Notes under the pieces: generated by a model
What the model was told of the DNA's origin: nothing
Seen by the model: the letters and a program-made list of their open reading frames with translations, nothing else
Databases searched by the model: none
Position numbers and translations under genes: made by a program
Part shown: one piece after another, positions 7,095-18,048 of the stretch
How the letters are laid out: the number at the start of each line of letters is the position of its first letter
Position numbering within the stretch: position 1 is the stretch's first letter
From: JAABQT01 sp050246035
GTDB taxonomy: Bacteria; Pseudomonadota; Gammaproteobacteria; Burkholderiales; SG8-39
Direction: 5' to 3'
NCBI GenBank assembly: GCA_050246035.1
Contig: JBFWWT010000014.1
Span: 1 to 64,000, forward strand
DNA: 64,000 nucleotides

Positions 7095-7968
7095 CGATCG
7101 CGGCCAGCGCCTCGATCCAGCGGGGCGACTCGTTCAGGCAGGGCAGCACCCGGTACTCGCCGCCGCCTGCCGCGCGGAAGATTTCGCGCCCCTCGATCGC
7201 GATCTCTTCGAGCGTTTCCAGGCAGTCGGACACGAATCCGGGGCAGATGACGTGCACCCGGGGCGTGCGCGCGGCGCCGAGCTCGGCGAGCACGTCCGCG
7301 GTATAGGGCTGCAGCCACTTCGCCGGGCCGAAGCGCGACTGGAAGGTGACGCGGTACGCGCCCTCGTCGAGGCCGAGCGCGGCGGCGAGCAGGGTGGCGG
7401 TGCGCAGGCACTGGTCGCGATAGGGGTCGCCGCGGTCGACCGCGCGCTGCGGCAGCCCGTGGAAGCTCATGACCAGCACGTCGGGCCGCTCGGTCACCTG
7501 CGCGGCGAGCGCCGCGATATAGGCCGTATGATCGTGGAAATGCTCCACGAAATCGACGTCGCGCCCGGTCACGTCGCGCACCGATTCCGTGGTGCTGCGC
7601 GCGTACTGCGGGTAGAGCGGCACGACGCGAACCTTGCCCGGCAATCGGGCGAGCGCCGAGGCGATCGTCGGTTGCCCGTAGCGCATCGCGTACTCGACGG
7701 GCAGGCCGGTGGCGGCGCGCAGCAGGTCCGCCTGCCGCGCGGTGTGCACCGCGAGCGGCGAGCCCTCGGCGGTCCAGATGCTCGCGTACTTGCGCGCCGA
7801 CTCCGCGGGACGCTTGCGCAGCACGATGCCGTGCAGGATCGGCAGCCAGAGCCAGCGCGGCAGCTCCACGACGCGCGGGTCCGACAGGAACTCCGCGAGG
7901 TAGGCGCGCACCGCCTCCGGCGTGGGCGCGGCCGGCGTGCCGAGGTTGACGAGGAGGATCCCGTTCAG
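7081..7968 (-). CDS. hemH: Ferrochelatase, probable CTG start
   Basis: Inserts Fe(II) into protoporphyrin IX, the last step of haem synthesis. Recognised by SFHGLPQRAVDRGDPY (the catalytic His is in FHGLP), LTFQSRFG-like TFQSRFGPAKWLQPYT, and CPGFVSDCLETLEEI. The conserved N-terminal strand ILLVNLGTPAAPTPEAV lies upstream of the first ATG/GTG/TTG in frame (GTG 7911). Including it requires a start with no canonical codon. A CTG at 7968 overlaps the hrcA stop as CTGA, so I place the start there, giving 295 residues. A sequencing error is the alternative. It is translationally coupled downstream of hrcA. Its stop region overlaps the small secreted gene by 14 nt. Confidence 0.88.
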   Translation of the reverse strand: MNGILLVNLGTPAAPTPEAVRAYLAEFLSDPRVVELPRWLWLPILHGIVLRKRPAESARKYASIWTAEGSPLAVHTARQADLLRAATGLPVEYAMRYGQPTIASALARLPGKVRVVPLYPQYARSTTESVRDVTGRDVDFVEHFHDHTAYIAALAAQVTERPDVLVMSFHGLPQRAVDRGDPYRDQCLRTATLLAAALGLDEGAYRVTFQSRFGPAKWLQPYTADVLAELGAARTPRVHVICPGFVSDCLETLEEIAIEGREIFRAAGGGEYRVLPCLNESPRWIEALAAIATAG

Positions 7969-8984
7969 GGCCGGGAGAGTGCGCTGGACAGGAGCTTGGC
8001 GGTGACGTCCACCACCGGCACCACGCGGTCGTAGGCCATGCGCGCAGGTCCGATGACCCCCACCGTGCCCACGACCTCGCCATCCACCTTGTAGGGCGCG
8101 CTCACCACCGCGACGTCGTCGGGCGCGGATACTCCCGACTCGCCGCCGATGAACACCTGCACGCCCTGGCCGCGCAGCGACAGGTCGAGGATCTGCAGGA
8201 GCTGCGTCTTGCGCTCGAACAGCTCGAAGAGCTGGCGCAGCCGGCGCAGGTCCTGCGACAGGTCCTGCACCGTGAGGAGGTTGCGCTCGCCCGAGATCAC
8301 GTAGGGCTCGCCGACTTCGGCGACGGCGCGGTTGCCCGCCTCGAGCGCCGCGCTCATCAGCTGCATCATGTCCTGCTTGATCTCGCGCAGCTCCTGCTGC
8401 AGGCGCTGGCGGACGTCCTCGAAGCTGTGGCCCGCGTAGTTCTGGTTGAGGTAGTTGGCGGCCGACACCAGCTCCGACGGCGAGTAGTCGCGCTCGGTGA
8501 ACAGGACCCGGTTCTGCACGTCGCCGTCCTGCGTGACGATGATGAGCAGCACGCGCTTCTCCGAGAGCCGCAGGAACTCGATCTGGCGGAAGGCGAGCGC
8601 GCGCCGGCGCGGCGTCATCACCACGCCGGCGAACTGCGTGAGCTGCGACAGGAGCTGCGAGGCCGACTGGATGGCGCGCTGCGGATTGTCCGGGTGCAGC
8701 TGGTCCTCGAGCTGGTGCACGGCGGCGGAGTCGAGCGGCTTCACCACGAGCAGGGCGTCGATGAAGAAGCGGTATCCCGCGGGCGTCGGGATGCGCCCCG
8801 CCGAGGTATGCGGGCTGGCGATGAAGCCCAGCTCCTCCAGGTCCGCCATCACGTTGCGGATGGTGGCCGGGGACAGGTCGAGTCCGGAGTGCCGGGACAG
8901 CGTGCGCGAGCCGACCGGCTGACCTTCCGCGATGTAGCGCTCGATCAGCGTCTTCAGCAGCACCTGCGCGCGCCTGTCCAGCAT
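7965..8984 (-). CDS. hrcA: Heat-inducible transcription repressor HrcA
   Basis: 339 residues from the ATG at 8984. Upstream in-frame ATGs (8993, 9002, 9026) are rejected because 8993 lies inside the predicted -10 box and the family typically starts MLD-RA-LLK. The N-terminal winged helix is visible (LLKTLIERYIAEGQPVGSRTLS, LSPATIRNVMADLEELGFIASPHTSAGRIPT), followed by the GAF-like sensor and dimerisation parts. HrcA represses chaperone genes by binding CIRCE (TTAGCACTC-N9-GAGTGCTAA). No CIRCE is visible in this window, so its targets (commonly groESL) probably lie elsewhere. It is co-transcribed with hemH and divergent from nadK. Confidence 0.94.
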   Translation of the reverse strand: MLDRRAQVLLKTLIERYIAEGQPVGSRTLSRHSGLDLSPATIRNVMADLEELGFIASPHTSAGRIPTPAGYRFFIDALLVVKPLDSAAVHQLEDQLHPDNPQRAIQSASQLLSQLTQFAGVVMTPRRRALAFRQIEFLRLSEKRVLLIIVTQDGDVQNRVLFTERDYSPSELVSAANYLNQNYAGHSFEDVRQRLQQELREIKQDMMQLMSAALEAGNRAVAEVGEPYVISGERNLLTVQDLSQDLRRLRQLFELFERKTQLLQILDLSLRGQGVQVFIGGESGVSAPDDVAVVSAPYKVDGEVVGTVGVIGPARMAYDRVVPVVDVTAKLLSSALSRP

Positions 8985-8989
8985 GCGCT

Positions 8990-9015
8990 GCATTCTACAC
9001 ATGCGGTTAGAATGC
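8990..9015. promoter_or_regulatory. Back-to-back -10 elements of hrcA and nadK forming a palindrome
   Basis: GCATTCTA (8990-8997) and TAGAATGC (9008-9015) are perfect inverted 8-mers around a 10-nt spacer. Each contains a TAGAAT -10 hexamer pointing outward. The hrcA ATG follows its -10 by 7 nt and the nadK ATG follows its -10 by 6 nt, so both transcripts would be leaderless. No Shine-Dalgarno sequence precedes either start. The palindrome could also be an operator. Confidence 0.6.
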
Positions 9016-9019
9016 GGCG

Positions 9020-9913
9020 ATGCCACAGCCGGCGTTCCGCCGCATCGCGCTCATCGGCAAGCACACGCCCGAGATCGCAGATTCGCTGCGCGCCCTGCGG
9101 CAGTTCCTGCGCAGCCGCGGCTGCGAGGTGCGCGTGGAGCGCGAGACCGCGGCGCACATCGGCGACGGCGAGGGCGCCGCCGGCTACGACGAGCTCGGTG
9201 CATTCGCCGAGCTGGCGCTCGTGCTGGGGGGCGACGGCACCATGCTCGCCGCCGCGCGCAGCCTCGCGCGCCACAAGGTGCCGCTCGCGGGGATCAACCA
9301 GGGGCGCGTCGGCTTCATGACCGACATCGCGCTGAAGGACATGCGCCGCTCGCTGGGCGCGATCCTCGACGGCGAATACACCATCGAGCCGCGCGCGCTC
9401 ATCGAGGCGGAGGTGCTGCGCGCCGGACGGCGGATCCTGCACACCGTGGCGCTGAACGAAGCAGTGGTGGGCAAGGGCACCCAGGGACGCCTGATCGAGG
9501 TCGAAGTGCGCATCGACGCGGAGTACGTGTACTCCCTGCGCGCCGACGGCCTGATCGTGGCCACGCCGACTGGCTCCACGGCCTACGCGCTTTCCGCGCA
9601 GGGTCCGATCCTGCAGCCCGGCGTCGCGGCCTTCGCTCTCGTGCCGCTCAACCCGCACGTGCTGTCCGCGCGGCCGGTGAGCGTGCGCGACTCGAGCGTG
9701 ATCGAGATCTCGCTGCTGAGTGCCGCCGACGCGCGCGCGCATTTCGACGGCTTCGCGCTCACCGAGCTCGCGCAGGGCGACCGCCTCGTGCTGCGGCGCG
9801 CGGGCGATGCGATCCGCTTCGTGCACCCGCCAGGCTACAGCTACTTCGCCATGCTGCGCGACAAGCTCGCCTGGAGCGAGGCGGCGGAGAAGAGGAACGC
9901 CGTCGAGGGCTGA
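9020..9913 (+). CDS. nadK: NAD kinase
   Basis: 297 residues, normal for the family. It phosphorylates NAD to NADP in the cytosol. The diagnostic GGDGTML motif (about residue 74) supplies the catalytic Asp, and the LNEAVV/ATPTGSTAYALSAQGPIL block forms the NAD pocket. It is divergent from hrcA across only 35 nt. The ATG lies 6 nt after a TAGAAT -10, suggesting a leaderless mRNA. recN begins 5 nt after its stop, so the two are probably one operon, an arrangement common in proteobacteria. Confidence 0.97.
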   Translation: MPQPAFRRIALIGKHTPEIADSLRALRQFLRSRGCEVRVERETAAHIGDGEGAAGYDELGAFAELALVLGGDGTMLAAARSLARHKVPLAGINQGRVGFMTDIALKDMRRSLGAILDGEYTIEPRALIEAEVLRAGRRILHTVALNEAVVGKGTQGRLIEVEVRIDAEYVYSLRADGLIVATPTGSTAYALSAQGPILQPGVAAFALVPLNPHVLSARPVSVRDSSVIEISLLSAADARAHFDGFALTELAQGDRLVLRRAGDAIRFVHPPGYSYFAMLRDKLAWSEAAEKRNAVEG

Positions 9914-9918
9914 CCGCC

Positions 9919-11577
9919 ATGCTGCGCGTACTCTCGGTCCGCGACTACGTCATTGCCGAGCGCGTCGAGTTGGAACCGGGCGCCGGCTACACGGTGCTCA
10001 CCGGCGAGACGGGCGCCGGGAAATCCATCCTCGTGGACGCGCTGGAGCTGCTGGTCGGCGGGCGCGCCGACGGCGCGCTGGTGCGAGAGGGCGCGGAGCG
10101 GGCGGAGCTCGCCGCCGAGTTCGACCTCGACGAGCGCTCGCCGCTCGGCGCCTGGCTCGCCGAGCGCGAGCTGCAGGGCGACCCGGGCCGGCTGATCCTG
10201 CGGCGCACGCTGGAGCGCGGCGGCCGCTCGCGCTGCTTCGTCAACGGGCATGCCGCGACGCTCGCCCAGCTGCGCGAGGCGGGCGAGTTCCTCGTGGACA
10301 TCCACGGACAGCACGAGCACCAGTCGCTGCTGCGTCCCGCGGCGCAGCGCGCGCTGCTCGATGCGCACGGCGGCGCGACGGCGCTCGTCGAGGCCTGCGC
10401 CGGCGCATACCGCGACTGGCAGCGGCTGCGCGCGCTGGCGGCGGAGGCCGCGGAGCAGTTCGCGCGGCGCGAGGCCGAGCGCGCCGAGCTGGAGGAGAAA
10501 CGCGGTGTGCTCGACCGTCTTGCGCCGCGGGCCGGGGAATGGGAGGCGCTGGCGGCGGAGCACCGACGCCTCGCGCACGGCTCGAGCCTGCTCGCGGGGG
10601 CGCAGTCGGCGCTGGAAGCGCTCTCGGAGGCCGAGGGCGCGAGCCTGCCGCAGCTCGGCGCGGTGGCCGCGCGGCTGCGCGCGCTCGCCGAGCATGACTC
10701 GGCGCTCGCGCCGATCGTCGATCTGCTGCAGGCCGCCGAGGCGCAAGGGGCCGAGGCCATGCGCAGCCTGCGCCAGTACGCTTCCCGCGTCGAGCTCGAC
10801 CCGCAGGCGCTGCGCGATACCGAGGCGCGCATCGAGGCGACGCACGCGGCGGCGCGCCGCTTTCGCGTGCGCCCGGAGGAGTTGCCCGCGCTCGCCGAGT
10901 CGTTGCGCCAGCGCCTGAAGGACCTCGCGCTCGCCGCGAGCCCGGAGGCGCTGCAGCGCGAAGTCGCGGCGGCGGGCGAGCGCTACGCCGCCGCCGCGAG
11001 GAAGCTCACCGCGAAGCGAAAGGCGACCGCCAGGGCGCTCGGGGATGCCGTCACCGAGGGCATGCAGCAACTGGCGATGAAGGGCGGCCGATTCTCCGTG
11101 GCGCTGCGGGCGCTGGAGGAGCCCTCGGCGAGCGGCATGGAATCGGTGGAGTTCGAGGTGACCTCCCACCCCAGCCTGCCGCTGCGGCCGCTCGCGAAAG
11201 TGGCCTCGGGCGGCGAGCTCTCGCGGCTGAGCCTCGCGATCCAGCTGGTCGCCGCGCGCGCCTCGCCCGTGGCGACGCTCGTCTTCGACGAGGTCGACGC
11301 GGGTATCGGTGGCGCGGTCGCGGAAACCGTGGGCTGCTCGCTCAAGCGCCTCGGCGCCGAGCGCCAGGTGCTGTGCGTGACGCATCTGCCGCAAGTGGCC
11401 GCCCAGGGCGATGCGCAGTGGAACGTACAGCGCTCGGCCGCGCGCGGCCGGGTCGGCGTTTCCGTATCGCGGCTCGACCGCGAGGCTCGGATCGAGGAGC
11501 TGGCGAGGATGCTGGGCGGCGCGCAGATCACGGCGACGACGCGTCGCCACGCCGCGGAGCTGCTAGGCGCCGCCTAG
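9919..11577 (+). CDS. recN: DNA repair protein RecN (SMC-like ATPase)
   Basis: 552 residues from the ATG at 9919, which gives the typical MLRVLSVRDYVIAERVELE N-terminus. The reading frame is open far upstream over nadK, but that part is non-coding shadow. RecN is an SMC-like ATPase acting in double-strand break repair. Visible elements: Walker A in GETGAGKSILVDAL (about residue 32), a central Glu/Arg/Ala coiled coil, the ABC signature VASGGELSRLSLAI, and Walker B TLVFDEVDAGIGG. recN is often SOS-induced but no LexA box is seen before nadK or recN. The 3' end overlaps the fur coding region by 15 nt on the opposite strand. Confidence 0.96.
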   Translation: MLRVLSVRDYVIAERVELEPGAGYTVLTGETGAGKSILVDALELLVGGRADGALVREGAERAELAAEFDLDERSPLGAWLAERELQGDPGRLILRRTLERGGRSRCFVNGHAATLAQLREAGEFLVDIHGQHEHQSLLRPAAQRALLDAHGGATALVEACAGAYRDWQRLRALAAEAAEQFARREAERAELEEKRGVLDRLAPRAGEWEALAAEHRRLAHGSSLLAGAQSALEALSEAEGASLPQLGAVAARLRALAEHDSALAPIVDLLQAAEAQGAEAMRSLRQYASRVELDPQALRDTEARIEATHAAARRFRVRPEELPALAESLRQRLKDLALAASPEALQREVAAAGERYAAAARKLTAKRKATARALGDAVTEGMQQLAMKGGRFSVALRALEEPSASGMESVEFEVTSHPSLPLRPLAKVASGGELSRLSLAIQLVAARASPVATLVFDEVDAGIGGAVAETVGCSLKRLGAERQVLCVTHLPQVAAQGDAQWNVQRSAARGRVGVSVSRLDREARIEELARMLGGAQITATTRRHAAELLGAA

Positions 11578-12003
11578 CTCCTTGCGGTGCGGGCAGTCCT
11601 TCTTGGTGCAGTCGCCGTACAGCGCGAGCGAATGGCCGCGCAACTCGAAGCCGCGCTTGCGCGCGATCTCGCTCTGACGCTGCTCGATCTCCGCGTCGTA
11701 GAACTCCTCCACGCGCCCGCATTGCAGGCACACGAGGTGGTCGTGGTGCCCGCCCTGGTTGAGCTCGAAGACCGCCTTGCCCGTCTCGAAATGCTGGCGC
11801 GAGAGGAGCCCCGCCTGCTCGAACTGGGTGAGCACGCGGTAGACGGTGGCGAGCCCGATGTCGATACCTTCGGCGATGAGGCTGCGGTAGACGTCCTCCG
11901 CGGAGAGGTGGCGCACCTTGCTGTTCTCGAACAGCTCCAGCACCTTGCGCCGGGGCAGCGTGGCCTTCAGCCCGCTTTCCTTGAGGCTTTGCGCCGAGTT
12001 CAT
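11563..12003 (-). CDS. fur: Ferric uptake regulator Fur
   Basis: 146 residues, standard for Fur. It is a dimeric Fe(II)-dependent repressor of iron uptake. The winged-helix domain (1 to about 85) includes LKATLPRRKVLELFE and IGLATVYRVLTQFEQAGL. The dimerisation/metal domain has the His-rich GGHHDHLVCLQCGRVEEF and a C-terminal CTKKDC pair. It is convergent with recN (15-nt overlap) and divergent from bamE with only 19 nt between the two ATGs. A perfect TATAAT -10 ends 8 nt before the ATG and overlaps a Fur-box-like sequence, consistent with autoregulation and a near-leaderless mRNA. Confidence 0.97.
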   Translation of the reverse strand: MNSAQSLKESGLKATLPRRKVLELFENSKVRHLSAEDVYRSLIAEGIDIGLATVYRVLTQFEQAGLLSRQHFETGKAVFELNQGGHHDHLVCLQCGRVEEFYDAEIEQRQSEIARKRGFELRGHSLALYGDCTKKDCPHRKELGGA

Positions 12004-12018
12004 CGCTTATCATTATAG
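12004..12018. promoter_or_regulatory. Shared fur/bamE promoter with Fur-box-like sequence
   Basis: On the minus strand TATAAT (12017-12012) is an ideal -10 for fur. It continues as TATAAT-GATAAG, which matches two adjacent GATAAT hexamers of the Fur box at five of six positions each. On the plus strand CATTAT (12011-12016) could serve bamE, whose ATG is 6 nt further. Fur binding here would cover both -10 elements. Confidence 0.5.
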
Positions 12019-12022
12019 GCCG

Positions 12023-12349
12023 ATGTTCCGCGCCCTCATGCTCGCACTCGCCCTGCCGCTCGCCGGCTGCGGCTGGATTGCGCCGTACCGCATGGATATT
12101 CAGCAGGGCAACTTCCTGTCGCAGGACATGGTGTCCCGGCTCAAGCGCGGGATGACCCGGGACCAGGTCCGCTTCGTGCTGGGCACGCCGCTGGTCACCG
12201 ACATCTTCCACGCCAACCGCTGGGACTACGTCTACTACCTCGATCGGCCCGGCGAACCGCGCGTGGAGCGCCGGCTCGCCGTCTTCTTCGAGAACGACCG
12301 GCTCGCGCGGCTCGAGGGCGACGTGGCGAGCGAGGTCCGCGTCCAGTGA
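12023..12349 (+). CDS. bamE: Outer-membrane assembly lipoprotein BamE (SmpA/OmlA)
   Basis: 108 residues from the ATG at 12023. The frame is open upstream over fur, but the lipoprotein signal fixes the start. The signal peptide MFRALMLALALPLAGC ends in a lipobox with Cys16. The SmpA/OmlA fold is visible in the family-typical PYRMDIQQGNFLSQDMV, LKRGMTRDQVRFVLGTPLV and NRWDYVYYL. BamE is an accessory lipoprotein of the BAM complex that inserts outer-membrane barrels. Adjacency to fur is widespread in beta- and gammaproteobacteria. Its stop overlaps the dapB start as GTGA. Confidence 0.95.
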   Translation: MFRALMLALALPLAGCGWIAPYRMDIQQGNFLSQDMVSRLKRGMTRDQVRFVLGTPLVTDIFHANRWDYVYYLDRPGEPRVERRLAVFFENDRLARLEGDVASEVRVQ

Positions 12350-13119
12350 GGATCGCCGTCGCGGGGGCGGGCGGGCGCATGGGGCGCGCGCTGGTCGAGG
12401 CGGTGCTCGGCGACAGCGAGCTCCAGCTCGCCGCCGTGCTGGAAGCGGCCGGCGCCCCGGCCGTCGGCCAGCAGTCCGGTGGCCTGACGATCGGATCGGA
12501 CCTCGGTGTCCTGGCGAAGGCCGACGCGCTGATCGACTTCACCCGGCCCGAGGGCACGATCGAGCACCTCGGGGCCTGCATGGCGCGCGGCAGTTGCCTG
12601 GTGATCGGCACGACGGGGTTCAGCGAAGCGCAGAAGGCGCGCATCGCCGATGCGGCGAAACGCATTCCCATCGTCCTCTCGCCCAATTTCGCCATTGGCG
12701 TGAACGTGGTCTTTCGCCTCGCGCAGACGGCCGCCGCGGCGCTGGGCGACGCCTATGACGTGGAAATCGTGGAGGCGCACCACCGGCACAAGGTGGACGC
12801 GCCCTCGGGGACCGCGCTCAAGCTGGGCGAGGTGGTCGCCGAGGCGCTGGGGCGGGACCTGCAGAAGGTCGCGGTGCACGGCCGCCACGGCGAGACGGGT
12901 GAAAGGCCCGCGAAGGCGATCGGCTTCCATGCCGTGCGCGGCGGCGACATCGTCGGCGAGCACACCGTGATCTTCGCGGGCTCGGGCGAGCGCGTGGAAG
13001 TCGCGGTCCGCTCGCAAAGCCGCATGACTTACGCGGCCGGGGCCTTGCGGGCCGCCAAGTGGCTGAAGGGGCGCGAGCCGGGCCTGTACGACATGGCCGA
13101 TGTGCTTGGCCTGAAGTAG
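12346..13119 (+). CDS. dapB: 4-hydroxy-tetrahydrodipicolinate reductase
   Basis: 257 residues from a GTG at 12346 that overlaps the bamE stop (GTGA). It makes tetrahydrodipicolinate with NAD(P)H in the lysine/diaminopimelate pathway. The Rossmann start MRIAVAGAGGRMGRALVEAV, the IDFTRPEGT segment, GTTGFS and the substrate-binding EAHHRHKVDAPSGTALKLGE are all present. It is slightly shorter than the E. coli enzyme (273). It precedes carA, from which it is separated by 87 nt with its own promoter and hairpin. Confidence 0.97.
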   Translation: MRIAVAGAGGRMGRALVEAVLGDSELQLAAVLEAAGAPAVGQQSGGLTIGSDLGVLAKADALIDFTRPEGTIEHLGACMARGSCLVIGTTGFSEAQKARIADAAKRIPIVLSPNFAIGVNVVFRLAQTAAAALGDAYDVEIVEAHHRHKVDAPSGTALKLGEVVAEALGRDLQKVAVHGRHGETGERPAKAIGFHAVRGGDIVGEHTVIFAGSGERVEVAVRSQSRMTYAAGALRAAKWLKGREPGLYDMADVLGLK

Positions 13120-13135
13120 CGGCACGCGCTATAAT
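13106..13135 (+). promoter_or_regulatory. Promoter of carAB
   Basis: TTGGCC (13106-13111, four of six to consensus) and a perfect TATAAT (13130-13135) are separated by 18 nt. The start would be near 13142, just ahead of a hairpin. The -35 overlaps the end of dapB. Confidence 0.65.
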
Positions 13136-13149
13136 TCAGCGCTCTGACG

Positions 13150-13181
13150 AGCGGGAGGGGCGCGAGCCTCTTCCGCTTTTT
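13150..13181 (+). terminator. Terminator-like hairpin in the carA leader (possible attenuator)
   Basis: AGCGGGAGG (from 13150) can pair with CCTCTTCCGCT (13167-13177) with a small bulge, immediately followed by TTTTT (13177-13181). It lies between the promoter and the carA start, so it would be transcribed first. That geometry suits transcription attenuation of the carbamoyl phosphate operon. Alternatively it is simply the dapB terminator. Confidence 0.5.
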
Positions 13182-13206
13182 CACATCTACTTCAGGGAGT
13201 TGTGCC

Positions 13207-14329
13207 TTGCCTGCGTTCGAATCCGCCGTCCTCGTCCTTGCCGACGGGACGGTGTTTCGGGGGCGCAGCGTGGGCGCGCCGGGGCTCGCCGCGGGCGAGG
13301 TGGTGTTCAACACCGCGATCACCGGCTACCAGGAGATCCTCACCGATCCGTCGTATTGCGGGCAGATCGTCACGCTGACGTACCCGCACATCGGCAATAC
13401 CGGCGTGAACGACGAGGACGAGGAGTCGCGGCGCGTCTTCGCCGCCGGGCTCGTGGTGCGCGACGTGCCGGCGCGCATGTCGAGCTGGCGCGCGCAGCGT
13501 ACGCTCACCGAGTACCTCTTCGAGCGCGGCACCGTCGCCCTCGCCGACATCGACACGAGAAAGCTCACGCGGCTGCTGCGCGAGAAGGGCGCCCAGAGCG
13601 GCTGCCTGATGGCGGGCGCCGTCAACGTCGACCAGGCGCTGGCGGCGGCGCGGGCCTTCCCGGGGCTCGCGGGCCTGGATCTCGCGAAGGAGGTCACCAC
13701 GCGCGAGCCTTACGAGTGGCGCGAAGGAAGCTGGGAGCTGGGCAAGGGCTACCGGCGCATCGAGAACGTGGAGCACCACGTCGTCGCCTACGACTACGGG
13801 ATCAAGCGCAACATCCTGCGCCTGCTCGCCGAGCGCGGCGCGCGCATCACAGTGGTGCCCGCGCAGACACCGGCGCGCGAGGCGCTGCGCCTGCAGCCCG
13901 ACGGCGTGTTCCTCTCCAATGGGCCCGGCGACCCCGAGCCTTGCGACTACGCGATCGAGGCGATCGGCGAGATCCTCGAGACCACGCGTCTGCCGGTCTT
14001 CGGCATCTGCCTCGGGCACCAGCTGATGGGTCTCGCCTCCGGCGCGAAGACCGTGAAGATGAAATTCGGCCATCACGGCGCGAACCACCCGGTAAAGGAC
14101 CTGGACACCGGCCAGGTGGTGATCACCAGTCAGAACCATGGCTTCGCGGTGGACCCTGCGAGCCTGCCGCCGACGCTTCGGCCCACGCACGTGTCGCTGT
14201 TCGACGGCTCGCTGCAAGGCCTCGCGCGCACCGACCGCCCGGCTTTCTGCTTCCAGGGGCATCCCGAGGCAAGCCCCGGGCCGCGCGACATCGGGTACCT
14301 CTTCGACCGCTTCGCGAAGATGATGAGCG

Positions 14330-14346
<17 letters not shown>
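13207..14346 (+). CDS. carA: Carbamoyl phosphate synthase small subunit
   Basis: 379 residues from a TTG at 13207, supported by AGGGAG about 8 nt upstream. CarA is the class I glutaminase that feeds ammonia to CarB for arginine and pyrimidine synthesis. The N-terminal CPSase domain (SAVLVLADGTVFRGRS, FNTAITGYQEILTDPSY) precedes the glutaminase domain with the nucleophile Cys in FGICLGHQLMGLA and the catalytic His-Glu in FQGHPEASPGP. It overlaps carB by 17 nt, so the subunits are translationally coupled. Confidence 0.98.
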
Positions 14347-17568
<3,222 letters not shown>

Positions 17569-17569
<1 letters not shown>

Positions 17570-18042
17570 TGGCCAAGACTCCCATGACCCTGCGCGGCGC
17601 GGAGCTGCTGCGCGCCGAGCTGCACCGGCTGAAGACCGTCGAGCGGCCCGCCACCTCGCAGGCGATCGCCGAGGCGCGCGCGCACGGCGACCTCTCGGAG
17701 AACGCGGAGTACGACGCGGCGCGCGAGCGCCAGGGCTTCGTCGAGGGCCGCATCTCGGAAATCGAGGCGAAGCTCGGCAACGCGCAGGTCATCGATCCCA
17801 AGCTCCTCGACGCGGACGGACGCTGCGTGTTCGGCGCGACGGTCGAGCTCGCCGAGAAGGGCGGCGAGACCGCGACCTACCAGATCGTGGGCGAGGACGA
17901 GGCCGACATCAAGGCCGGCCGCATCTCCATCAGCTCGCCCATCGCGCGCGCCCTCATCGGCAAGGAAGCCGGCGACGAGGTCGACGTGCAGACGCCGGGC
18001 GGCGTGAAGCACTACGAGATCCTCGACGTCCGCTACGAGTAG
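17569..18042 (+). CDS. greA: Transcription elongation factor GreA
   Basis: 157 residues from the ATG at 17569, sharing one base with the carB stop. GreA stimulates cleavage of backtracked RNA by RNA polymerase. The N-terminal coiled-coil finger contains ARAHGDLSENAEYDAARERQ with the acidic tip, and the C-terminal FKBP-like domain ends VDVQTPGGVKHYEILDVRYE. A second family member, greB, is encoded at 56862. carB-greA adjacency is common in betaproteobacteria. It is convergent with the PLP enzyme gene 6 nt away. Confidence 0.97.
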
Positions 18043-18048
18043 CGGCCT

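Noticed and set aside
7912..7968. GTG 7911 as the start of hemH
   Set aside because: It would remove the conserved first beta strand (NLGTP region) that is clearly encoded just upstream.
8983..9918. N-terminal extension of recN over nadK
   Set aside because: The extension is an alternate frame of nadK. The ATG at 9919 gives the standard RecN N-terminus.
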